Part shown: positions 1 to 5,045 of the stretch, in pieces
Layout: each line of letters begins with the position of its first letter
Position numbering within the stretch: position 1 is the stretch's first letter
Source of the DNA: JAFAVZ01 sp036009105
GTDB lineage: Bacteria > Acidobacteriota > Thermoanaerobaculia > Gp7-AA8
DNA length: 5,045 nucleotides
Direction: 5' to 3'
Assembly: GCA_036009105.1 (NCBI GenBank)
Contig: DASYMJ010000209.1
Location: 1-5,045, forward strand
Notes under the pieces: model-generated
Told to the model about the DNA's origin: nothing
Databases searched by the model: none
Seen by the model: only the letters and a program-made list of their open reading frames with translations
Translations under genes and position numbers: made by a program

Positions 1-603
1 CATGGTCCCGGCGAACTCGGCGCGCAGGATCTCGGCGTCCACTTCCATCGGCTTCGGGTCGCCGGGGAGGAAGAAGTGGAGGCGCACCTGGCCGTTGCCG
101 GGCAGCACGCGCTCCACCTCCAGCAGCATGCCGTTGGCGGAGATGTTCACGCTGCGGCCGAGGATGAAGCGGCCGTTGTTCTCCAGGGAGACGTCGACTT
201 TGGTGATGGTGCGCAAGGTGCGGCGCACCGGGATCCTGGTCAGCTTGGCCACTTTCTGATCGAGGTCGCGGCGCTGGACCGGCTTGTAGATCACGTCGTT
301 GCAGCCGGCGGACATGCAGAGGTCGGAGTACTCGGGCGTCTCCCGGTCGCAGACCAGGAGCAGGGAGATGCCGCGCGTCTCTTCCGCCTCCCGGATCTCG
401 CGGCAGAACTCCGGCGCGTTCATATCGAAGAGGTCGTAGCTGAAGATGATGAGGTGGGGCCGTTCGCCGCGCGCGCGGACGAGGCCCTCGCTGCCGGCGA
501 TGGCGGTGAGCACGGTCGTGTTGCGGCGGCGGAGGATGGTCTCGTGGATCAGCAGCGAGCCGCGGGAGGAATCGACGAGGAGGATGCGTCCGGTCTCGCT
601 CAT
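1..603 (-). CDS. Degenerate response-regulator receiver fused to a PilZ (c-di-GMP-binding) domain, partial
   Basis: Reading from an ATG at 603, 201 codons stay open to the window edge, so the C-terminus is missing. Residues 5-115 look like a CheY-type receiver: the first strand GRILLVDSS keeps Asp11, and the conserved Lys107-Pro108 is present in VIYKP. The phosphoacceptor position after strand LII is Ser55 instead of Asp, the second acidic residue is Ser12, and the usual Thr/Ser is Cys85, so phosphorylation is unlikely. Residues about 124-200 match PilZ: the RxxxR motif is R127-R131 and the [D/N]xSxxG motif is N153-I-S155-A-N-G158, both intact, so c-di-GMP binding is expected. The protein is probably a cytoplasmic c-di-GMP effector; its target cannot be read from the sequence. 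The ATG overlaps the desulfurase stop as ATGA and has only a weak GAGA upstream, which favours translational coupling. Domain calls rest on seen motifs; function is inferred. Confidence 0.88.
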   Translation of the reverse strand, partial: MSETGRILLVDSSRGSLLIHETILRRRNTTVLTAIAGSEGLVRARGERPHLIIFSYDLFDMNAPEFCREIREAEETRGISLLLVCDRETPEYSDLCMSAGCNDVIYKPVQRRDLDQKVAKLTRIPVRRTLRTITKVDVSLENNGRFILGRSVNISANGMLLEVERVLPGNGQVRLHFFLPGDPKPMEVDAEILRAEFAGTM

Positions 604-1700
604 GCGGCGGAGATCTCGCGCAGCCGGGCCACGGCGCGCTTGCAGTCATCGACGAACATGGCGAGTTGTTCGGCGGTGTTCGATTTGCCCAGGCCGATCC
701 GGATGGCGCCGTTGGCGACGGCCTCGGGCGGCGCGCCGATCGCGGTGAGGAGCCGCGAGGGACCGCGCTCGCCGGAGCTGCACGCCGAGCCGCTGGATAG
801 TGAGAAGCGCCGCATGGCGAGGATGAGAGAGTCGGCTTCGATCCGTTCGAAGCTCACGTTCAGGTTGCCCGGCAATCTTAACGCCCGCGGACCGTGGACG
901 GAAACGCCTTCGATCTCCCTGGTCAGCCGGTCCCACAGCTCGTTGCGCAGCGAGGTCAGGCGTACGGCTTCGTCCGCCATCTCTTCGTTGCGCAACTGCA
1001 CCGCCTTCGCGAAGCCGACCACGCCCGGCACGTTGATCGTCCCGCTGCGCAACCCTTTCTCCTGCCCACCGCCGACGATCACCGCCTTGGCCCTCACCCC
1101 TCGCCTCACGAACAGCGCGCCGATGCCTTTCGGCCCATACAGCTTGTGGGCGGAGAAGGAGGCCAGGTCTACGTGCTCGAGGTCCAGCGCTACCTTCCCC
1201 AGCGCTTGCGTGGCATCGGTATGAAAGAGGATGCCGCGCTCGCGGCAGAGGGCACCGATCTCCGCGATCGGCTGCAGGGTTCCGATCTCGCCGTTCGCCG
1301 CTTCGATGGAGACGAGCTTCGTATCCCTGGTCAGCGCCTCTCGCACCTGTTCCGCATAGATGAACCCTTCCTGATCGGGCGTGAGGATGGTCGCCCCCCG
1401 CGCCGCGTTGATCACCGACTTGTGCTCGATCGCGCTCGTGATCACGTGCCCCTCGACGTTCAGCGCGATGTTGTTCGACTCCGTCGCCCCGGCGGTGAAG
1501 GTGAGCTCGTTCGGCTGCACCTCGAGGAACCGGGCAATGGTGATCCGCCCGTCCTCCACGGCGTTGGCCGCCTTCTTCCCGTGGGCGTGGGTGATGGAGG
1601 AGGGATTGCCGAAGATCTCCGTAAAGTACGGCAGCATGGCCTCGACCACGCGCGGATCGGCCGGGGTGGTGGCGTGGTGGTCGAGGTAGATGGGGTCCAT
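600..1700 (-). CDS. Cysteine desulfurase, NifS/IscS type (PLP-dependent)
   Basis: This 366-residue protein is a class V aminotransferase-fold enzyme that would take sulfur from L-cysteine, giving alanine and an enzyme persulfide for Fe-S clusters or tRNA thiolation. Landmarks in order: YLDHHATTP at 5-13, ATESNN at 72-77, His93 (stacks on PLP in IscS), DATQ at 162-165, the PLP lysine Lys186 in SAHKLYGPKG, RSGT at 218-221, the catalytic Cys307 in SSGSACSSG, and Arg334 in IRIGLG. It is shorter than E. coli IscS (404 residues): the segments around 80-87 and 99-112 look trimmed. The usual NNEIG motif reads NGEIG, putting Gly137 where IscS has Asn155. The start at 1700 places YLDHHATTP at the normal N-terminal position, but no clear Shine-Dalgarno precedes it. 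No scaffold gene (iscU, sufU) or regulator is in view, so the sulfur acceptor is unknown. Its stop overlaps the PilZ gene start by 4 bp. Confidence 0.95.
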   Translation of the reverse strand: MDPIYLDHHATTPADPRVVEAMLPYFTEIFGNPSSITHAHGKKAANAVEDGRITIARFLEVQPNELTFTAGATESNNIALNVEGHVITSAIEHKSVINAARGATILTPDQEGFIYAEQVREALTRDTKLVSIEAANGEIGTLQPIAEIGALCRERGILFHTDATQALGKVALDLEHVDLASFSAHKLYGPKGIGALFVRRGVRAKAVIVGGGQEKGLRSGTINVPGVVGFAKAVQLRNEEMADEAVRLTSLRNELWDRLTREIEGVSVHGPRALRLPGNLNVSFERIEADSLILAMRRFSLSSGSACSSGERGPSRLLTAIGAPPEAVANGAIRIGLGKSNTAEQLAMFVDDCKRAVARLREISAA

Positions 1701-1839
1701 CGGCGCAGGCTTAGATCTTAATGGCGTTCGATCTCTTCATCAGCTACGTGACGACCACTCTGCGCTGGGCGCCGGCATTCCAGGAGCGCGGCCCCTGCGC
1801 CTGTTCGGGATCGATCTTTGGACGCGGTGAAGCCCGCCT
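1701..1839. other. Non-coding gap between pcnB and the desulfurase gene
   Basis: This is the only intergenic stretch of notable size (139 bp). No plausible gene fits on either strand; open frames through it run into the antisense or alternate frames of pcnB. It holds the downstream arm of the hairpin over the pcnB stop, an imperfect GC-rich palindrome at 1762-1800, and a slightly AT-richer patch at 1711-1722 just ahead of the desulfurase start. A promoter for the desulfurase-PilZ pair would have to lie here if the pair is transcribed separately, but no convincing -35/-10 pair is visible. The break in an otherwise tightly packed array suggests a transcription-unit boundary, which is inference. 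Confidence 0.6.
1762..1800. repeat. Imperfect GC-rich inverted repeat in the intergenic gap
   Basis: The ends pair as GCGC (1762-1765) with GCGC (1797-1800), then a T/T mismatch, then GGG (1767-1769) with CCC (1793-1795); the inner part is irregular and contains the 6-bp palindrome GGCGCC. It is the kind of short structured intergenic element that is often dispersed in GC-rich genomes, but only one copy is in this window, so repeat status is untested. Confidence 0.25.
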
Positions 1840-1845
1840 TCACCG
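1825..1845 (-). terminator. Perfect hairpin over the pcnB stop codon, possible terminator or RNA 3'-end element
   Basis: The arms CGGTGAAG and CTTCACCG (8 bp, perfect) flank a 5-nt loop at 1833-1837. The pcnB TGA stop (1842-1840) lies in the first arm as transcribed. After the second arm the minus strand reads CGTCCAAAG, with no U-tract, so it is not a canonical Rho-independent terminator. It could still pause transcription, protect the mRNA 3' end, or be chance in GC-rich DNA. Placement at the end of the right gene block supports a boundary role. Confidence 0.35.
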
Positions 1846-3201
1846 TCTCCGCCGTCTCCGCTTCCGCGCCACCGGCGGCGCGGCCTCCCCTTCCGCGCTG
1901 CGCACTTTGCGCGCGAATGTCGACCACTGGCGGAACTGCTCCACGTGGCGGCCGGAGGAGAGCGCGTAGAGCTCGAGCAGCGCGAGAGCGTCGTTGAACG
2001 GCTCGCGGTAGACGAAGCGGAACATCGCCCGCTTCTCGCTGGGCGGCTCGAGCAGGCGCCACAGCGTCTCCAGGGCCTGCTCGATCTGGTGGCGGGTGCC
2101 GGCGGCGAGGGCCATGCGGGTGCAGAGCGGCTGGATCAGGTCGCGGATGAAGATGATCACCTCCGCGATCCGCATCTTCCCATCCCGCCGCCGCTCCTCG
2201 GCCGCCAGCTCGTCTACGGCCCACGGCAGGAAGAGCACCGAGAGCAGCACCGCGTCCGAAATCTTCCGGCCCGCGGCCACGGTGCGGTCGAGCACCTCCA
2301 GCATTTTCCAAAAGTACGGCGCGCGGTCTCCGGCGATCGACCGGTGCACCTCGGGCAGGAGAGGCTCGAGCAGCTCCGTATCGACGAGCAGGCGGAACGC
2401 GCCGCGCGACCAGCCGCGGCGGAGCAGTTCCAGGATCTCCTCCGACACGCGGGGCGGCGAGGCCTTCAGGATCTCGTTGCGATGGCGGAGGACCGCGTCG
2501 TACGTCGCCCCCTCGATCTCGAAACCGAGGCGGGAGGCGAATTCGACCGCGCGCATCATGCGCACCGGGTCCTCGCGGAAACGGACGTCCGGATCGCCGA
2601 TCACCCGCACCCTCTTCAGGCGCAGGTCCTCCAGGCCGCCGATGTAATCGATGACCGAGAAGTCGGCGATGTTGTAGAAGAGCGCGTTGATGGTGAAGTC
2701 GCGGCGCCGGGCGTCCTGCAGCGGAGAGCCGAACGTGTTGTCGTCCGTGATCAGCAGGTCTTCCGTCTCCCCTTCATCGACCGGCGCGCCGCGCTCCGGC
2801 TCCCGGCGGAACGTCGCCACCTCCACCACCTGGTCCTGAAAGATGATGTGCACCAGGCGGAAGCGGCGGCCGATGATCCGGCTGTTGCGGAAGAGGCGGC
2901 GGATCTCCATCGGATGGGCGTCCGTGGCGATGTCGAAGTCCTTCGGCGTGCGCGTGGTGAGCAGGTCGCGCACGCTGCCCCCGCAGAGATAGGCCCGGTA
3001 GCCGCTGCGGTGGAGGCGGTAGAGGACCTTGAGCACGTTCTCCGGGATGGCCCGGCGGGAGATGGGATGCTCACTGCGGTCGATGACCACACCCGGCTCG
3101 GGAGCGGGCGAAGCGACGGCCACGTCCTGTTCGCCCGTGGCCGCGGGCGCCGTTTCGTCGGCCGCGGGCTCGGGGGCGGAATGGTCGGTCTCAGGGTTCA
3201 T
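1840..3201 (-). CDS. pcnB: Poly(A) polymerase I (PcnB-type nucleotidyltransferase)
   Basis: This 453-residue cytoplasmic enzyme would add A tails to RNA 3' ends, marking them for decay. Residues 1-45 are a low-complexity Ala/Pro/Glu/Asp extension. The nucleotidyltransferase core follows: GGSVRD at 74-79, the metal-binding DFD at 88-90, a third acidic residue at Glu127 in VEVATFR, and RRRDFTIN at 165-172; REDPVRMMRA at 209-218 begins the RNA-binding part. The stretch LFRNSRIIGRRFRLVHIIF at 103-121 closely resembles E. coli PcnB (LFRNCRLVGRRFRLAH) and is the signature that separates bacterial poly(A) polymerases from CCA-adding enzymes. The C-terminus ends in Lys plus six Arg, echoing the basic tail of E. 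coli PcnB. The ATG at 3201 lacks a good Shine-Dalgarno; a GGAG at the lepB end lies about 11 nt before an in-frame TTG at 3216, so a start five codons earlier is possible. The open frame extends upstream into lepB, but that part is lepB shadow. Confidence 0.93.
   Translation of the reverse strand: MNPETDHSAPEPAADETAPAATGEQDVAVASPAPEPGVVIDRSEHPISRRAIPENVLKVLYRLHRSGYRAYLCGGSVRDLLTTRTPKDFDIATDAHPMEIRRLFRNSRIIGRRFRLVHIIFQDQVVEVATFRREPERGAPVDEGETEDLLITDDNTFGSPLQDARRRDFTINALFYNIADFSVIDYIGGLEDLRLKRVRVIGDPDVRFREDPVRMMRAVEFASRLGFEIEGATYDAVLRHRNEILKASPPRVSEEILELLRRGWSRGAFRLLVDTELLEPLLPEVHRSIAGDRAPYFWKMLEVLDRTVAAGRKISDAVLLSVLFLPWAVDELAAEERRRDGKMRIAEVIIFIRDLIQPLCTRMALAAGTRHQIEQALETLWRLLEPPSEKRAMFRFVYREPFNDALALLELYALSSGRHVEQFRQWSTFARKVRSAEGEAAPPVARKRRRRRR
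1843..1860 (-). repeat. Two tandem 9-bp units encoding the poly-Arg end of PcnB
   Basis: The last six sense codons of pcnB are CGG AGA CGG repeated twice exactly. This makes the six-arginine tail and looks like a small tandem duplication. It uses AGA codons twice in a gene where arginine is otherwise mostly CGN, which is consistent with duplication of one unit. Two copies only, so chance is possible. Confidence 0.4.
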
Positions 3202-3221
3202 GGCAGTGATCGTCAATTCGT

Positions 3222-4001
3222 TCAGGGCTCCGGTAAACCCGAATCGGAAGCCCCTTCGATGGGCGGCTCCGGATGGTAGTGATAGCGGCTGTCGACGATG
3301 AAGAACGTGCGGTCCCAGCGCGTGCGGGGGTAGAAGTAGCGCGCCACTTTCCACAGGTCGCGAAGCTGGTCGTGGGTCGAGGCGTCCGCCGAGGCGGGGG
3401 CGCTGCGGAAGGACCAGTAGACCATGAAGGCGCGGCCCTTGATCATGGAGCGGCGCACCGTGCCCCAATAACGCGAGTCGCTCGACTTGTCGCGGTTGTC
3501 GCCCATGGCGAAGTACTCCCCCTCCGGCACCAGATACGGCCCGAACTGGTCGCGCGAGCGGTACGGCTCGGGGAGGGCGGGGCGGATGGGATACGTCTGC
3601 GGGTCGTCGTGGATGACGTACGGCTCCACCAGCGGCCTGCCGTTGATGGAGACCACCTTGTCGCGCACTTCGACCGTGTCGCCGGGCAGACCGATGACCC
3701 GCTTCACGAAATCGGTCTCCGGCGCCAGGGGATAGCGGAACACGATGATGTCCCCGCGGCGGATCTCGCGCAGGGGAAAGAGCTTGGACAGAGGATTCGT
3801 CTCGGCGAAGGGCCCGTAAATGAATTTATTGACGATGATGTGATCGCCGATCTTGAGGTTGTCCTCCATCGATCCCGTCGGGATCTTGAAGGCCTGGAAG
3901 ACGAAGATACGGGCGAAGTTGACGAAGATGACGGCGATCAGGAGCGCTTCGTAGTACTCGCGGAACGTCGATTTCTTCTCGGAATCATCGGAGGCTGCCA
4001 T
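3222..4001 (-). CDS. lepB: Signal peptidase I
   Basis: This 259-residue inner-membrane serine protease would remove signal peptides from Sec/Tat-exported proteins, cutting on the outer face. After a short charged N-terminus there is one membrane segment at about 18-38. The catalytic Ser44 lies in IPTGSM, the general-base Lys100 in the KRVIGLPGD box (100-108), and the family box GDNRDKSSDSRYWG is at 167-180; all key residues are intact. About 60 residues follow the usual YWS end of the core (from about 199), including YFYPRTRWDRTFFIV, a tail I associate with signal peptidases of Acidobacteriota and some delta-proteobacterial lineages. The ATG at 4001 gives a normal N-terminus and overlaps the upstream lipoprotein gene by 17 bp; an AAGGGA lies 13-14 nt ahead, too far for an ideal ribosome site, so coupled translation is likely. 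pcnB follows 20 bp downstream. Confidence 0.96.
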   Translation of the reverse strand: MAASDDSEKKSTFREYYEALLIAVIFVNFARIFVFQAFKIPTGSMEDNLKIGDHIIVNKFIYGPFAETNPLSKLFPLREIRRGDIIVFRYPLAPETDFVKRVIGLPGDTVEVRDKVVSINGRPLVEPYVIHDDPQTYPIRPALPEPYRSRDQFGPYLVPEGEYFAMGDNRDKSSDSRYWGTVRRSMIKGRAFMVYWSFRSAPASADASTHDQLRDLWKVARYFYPRTRWDRTFFIVDSRYHYHPEPPIEGASDSGLPEP

Positions 4002-5025
4002 CAGGCGGCGCGTTTCCCTTCAGCTGGCTTGCAATGAAGCCAGTAGCGAACGATTCTACGACAGCGGGGGGGACGCGGACGATGTTGCCTTCCCGACGGT
4101 AGCGCCCGCCTGGCATCCGCGGGTCCCCGACGATGCTGATCGCGCCCGTTCCGCGGCCGTTCACGACGAAAAGGCGGGACTTGTCCACCCACGGTAGATC
4201 GGTCAGCGCGGTGAGGAGCGCGTCGTCCAGCTTCGAGGCGACCGCGCAGCCGATGCGCCTCTGCCGCTGCAGCGAGCCGCGCGCGTCGCTCCAGGCGTTG
4301 CGGTTCCCGGTCAGCCACACCACGAGCGGCAGGCGCTCGCCGTAGCGGAGGGAAGACGGCCGCATGAGCCACGCGCCGGGCAGCGACTCGACGGAAACGT
4401 CCAGCCGCACGGCGGGGGGCGTCGTCACCTTCCGCTCCGTGCCGCCGAAACGCATCGTCTCGACCTGTTCCGAGGCGTCGACGGCGTCGTAGGCGACGGA
4501 AAAGCGCTCTCCGTCCGGGTCCCAGACCAGGCCGCGGACCGTGGCGTACGGGAAGTCGACCGTCAGTTGCGAGGCGGTGGGGATGTGCACGGTGCGGACG
4601 AGGTCGCCCGCTCTCCCTTTGACCACGAAGCTGACCTTGTTGCCGCGCGGCGCCCACTGCACGGCCACCTCATCCGCCGGATCCTCGGGCACCCAGTTGA
4701 TGCGCGTGCCATCCGAGACCAGCCCGATGTCGAAGCTGCCGTTGCGCTTCGCGGAGAAGACGGCCTCGCCCCGCTCTTCGGAGTAATCGACGGAGTCCAC
4801 GGCCGCATACGCCGGCGTCAAGGCTTTCTCGCTGTTGTAGAGACGGTTGCTTTCCACCCGGATGGGGGAGCGTTTCGCGGGGGGGTTGGAGCGCAGCGCG
4901 ACGCGCGCCGTTTCAGGCGTGCTCAGCCACGCTTTGGGAATCTCCGGCGCGCTCGTGGCGCACGCCGCCGCCAGCGCCGCCAAGACGGTCGCGACCTTGA
5001 TGTAAACCATTGATTTTTCAGTCAT
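3985..5025 (-). CDS. Putative lipoprotein with propeller-like repeats and a degenerate S9-peptidase-like C-terminus
   Basis: This 346-residue protein is not one I recognise by name. It begins with a short signal sequence (Lys10, hydrophobic 11-21) ending at Ala-Ala-Ala-Cys22, a plausible lipobox, so it is probably a membrane-anchored lipoprotein. Segments VDYSEERGEAVFSA (79-92), VQWAPRGNKVSFVV (122-135) and LVWDPDGERFSVAY (166-179) resemble TolB/PD40 beta-propeller blades. Residues about 220-299 resemble the hydrolase part of prolyl oligopeptidase (S9) proteins: MRPSSLRYGERLPLVVWLTG and LPWVDKSRLFVVNGRGTGA. The nucleophile motif expected as GxSxG reads G290-R-G-T-G294, so the catalytic Ser is absent, and only about 50 residues follow, too few for the Asp and His region. 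It is likely non-catalytic. The open frame begins with TTG at 5037; I chose ATG 5025, with ATG 5010 (giving a cleaner signal peptide) an alternative. No strong Shine-Dalgarno precedes either. It overlaps lepB. Confidence 0.8.
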   Translation of the reverse strand: MTEKSMVYIKVATVLAALAAACATSAPEIPKAWLSTPETARVALRSNPPAKRSPIRVESNRLYNSEKALTPAYAAVDSVDYSEERGEAVFSAKRNGSFDIGLVSDGTRINWVPEDPADEVAVQWAPRGNKVSFVVKGRAGDLVRTVHIPTASQLTVDFPYATVRGLVWDPDGERFSVAYDAVDASEQVETMRFGGTERKVTTPPAVRLDVSVESLPGAWLMRPSSLRYGERLPLVVWLTGNRNAWSDARGSLQRQRRIGCAVASKLDDALLTALTDLPWVDKSRLFVVNGRGTGAISIVGDPRMPGGRYRREGNIVRVPPAVVESFATGFIASQLKGNAPPDGSLR

Positions 5026-5045
5026 AAAAGCTGGCAACGATATTG
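5026..5045. other. Upstream edge of the lipoprotein gene
   Basis: These 20 bases before the chosen start, with the first codons of the gene, form a locally AT-rich patch compared with the rest of the window, as expected near a promoter or translation start. The window ends before a promoter could be identified, and no convincing ribosome-binding site is present. Confidence 0.3.

Noticed and set aside
76..1224. Plus-strand open frame of 382 codons across the PilZ and desulfurase genes
   Set aside because: It spans two well-supported genes on the other strand and has low-complexity composition with no family motif.
1715..1743. Possible promoter before the desulfurase: TAAGAT (1720-1715) with CTGATG (1743-1738), 17-nt spacing
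   Set aside because: Only 4 of 6 and 3 of 6 matches to sigma-70 consensus, and it would leave a leader of only a few bases; too weak to call.
1721..1969. Plus-strand frame starting at 1721 in the gap
   Set aside because: It runs into the antisense of pcnB, has no ribosome-binding site and no recognisable protein family.
1718..2311. Minus-strand frame of 197 codons entering the gap after pcnB
   Set aside because: It lies mostly in an alternate frame of pcnB, is very rich in Arg, Gly and Ala, and shows no domain; the part in the gap is only chance open frame.
1945..3279. Long plus-strand open frame (444 codons) opposite pcnB
   Set aside because: It is antisense to a gene with clear catalytic motifs, has no recognisable domain, and is rich in Arg/Ala/Glu/Val/His in the way GC-rich antisense frames usually are.
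3202..3468. N-terminal extension of the pcnB frame to 3468
   Set aside because: It overlaps the lepB C-terminus in another frame and has shadow-type composition; the protein-like sequence begins at the ATG at 3201.
3273..4037. Plus-strand open frame of 254 codons opposite lepB
   Set aside because: It mirrors lepB codon structure; the lepB motifs leave no doubt which strand codes.
5008..5037. TTGCCA at 5037-5032 as a -35 element, or TTG 5037 as the start codon
   Set aside because: No acceptable -10 lies at the right distance, and an ATG four codons later makes a better start than TTG.

Overview
The window is a high-GC (roughly two-thirds G+C by eye), gene-dense stretch of ordinary bacterial chromosome in which every supportable gene lies on the minus strand. 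Transcription runs from the right end to the left end. I see no mobile element, CRISPR array, tRNA or rRNA. The style of the proteins suggests an Acidobacteriota-like or other deep-branching Gram-negative bacterium: a signal peptidase I with a long C-terminal tail carrying a TRWDR segment, and a receiver-PilZ protein. This placement is inference from family resemblance and was not tested by a search.

Right block, in transcription order: a putative lipoprotein (5025-3985) with propeller-like repeats and a degenerate prolyl-oligopeptidase-like C-terminus; signal peptidase I lepB (4001-3222), whose start overlaps the lipoprotein gene by 17 bp; and poly(A) polymerase pcnB (3201-1840), 20 bp after lepB. 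This tight packing looks like one operon. A perfect 8-bp hairpin sits over the pcnB stop codon, followed by a 139-bp non-coding gap (1839-1701).

Left block: a compact NifS/IscS-type cysteine desulfurase (1700-600) whose stop codon overlaps the start of a receiver-like plus PilZ protein (603 to the window edge) in an ATGA arrangement, which suggests translational coupling. The PilZ gene continues beyond position 1 and is partial.

The genes cover protein export (lepB, lipoprotein), RNA turnover (pcnB), sulfur mobilisation (desulfurase) and c-di-GMP sensing (PilZ). They do not form an obvious single pathway, and I do not see a new defence or biosynthetic system. The points most worth a second look are the two degenerate domains (a receiver without its phosphoacceptor Asp, and a hydrolase-like fold without its catalytic Ser), the Gly in place of a normally conserved active-site Asn in the desulfurase, and the coupling of the desulfurase to a c-di-GMP receptor.
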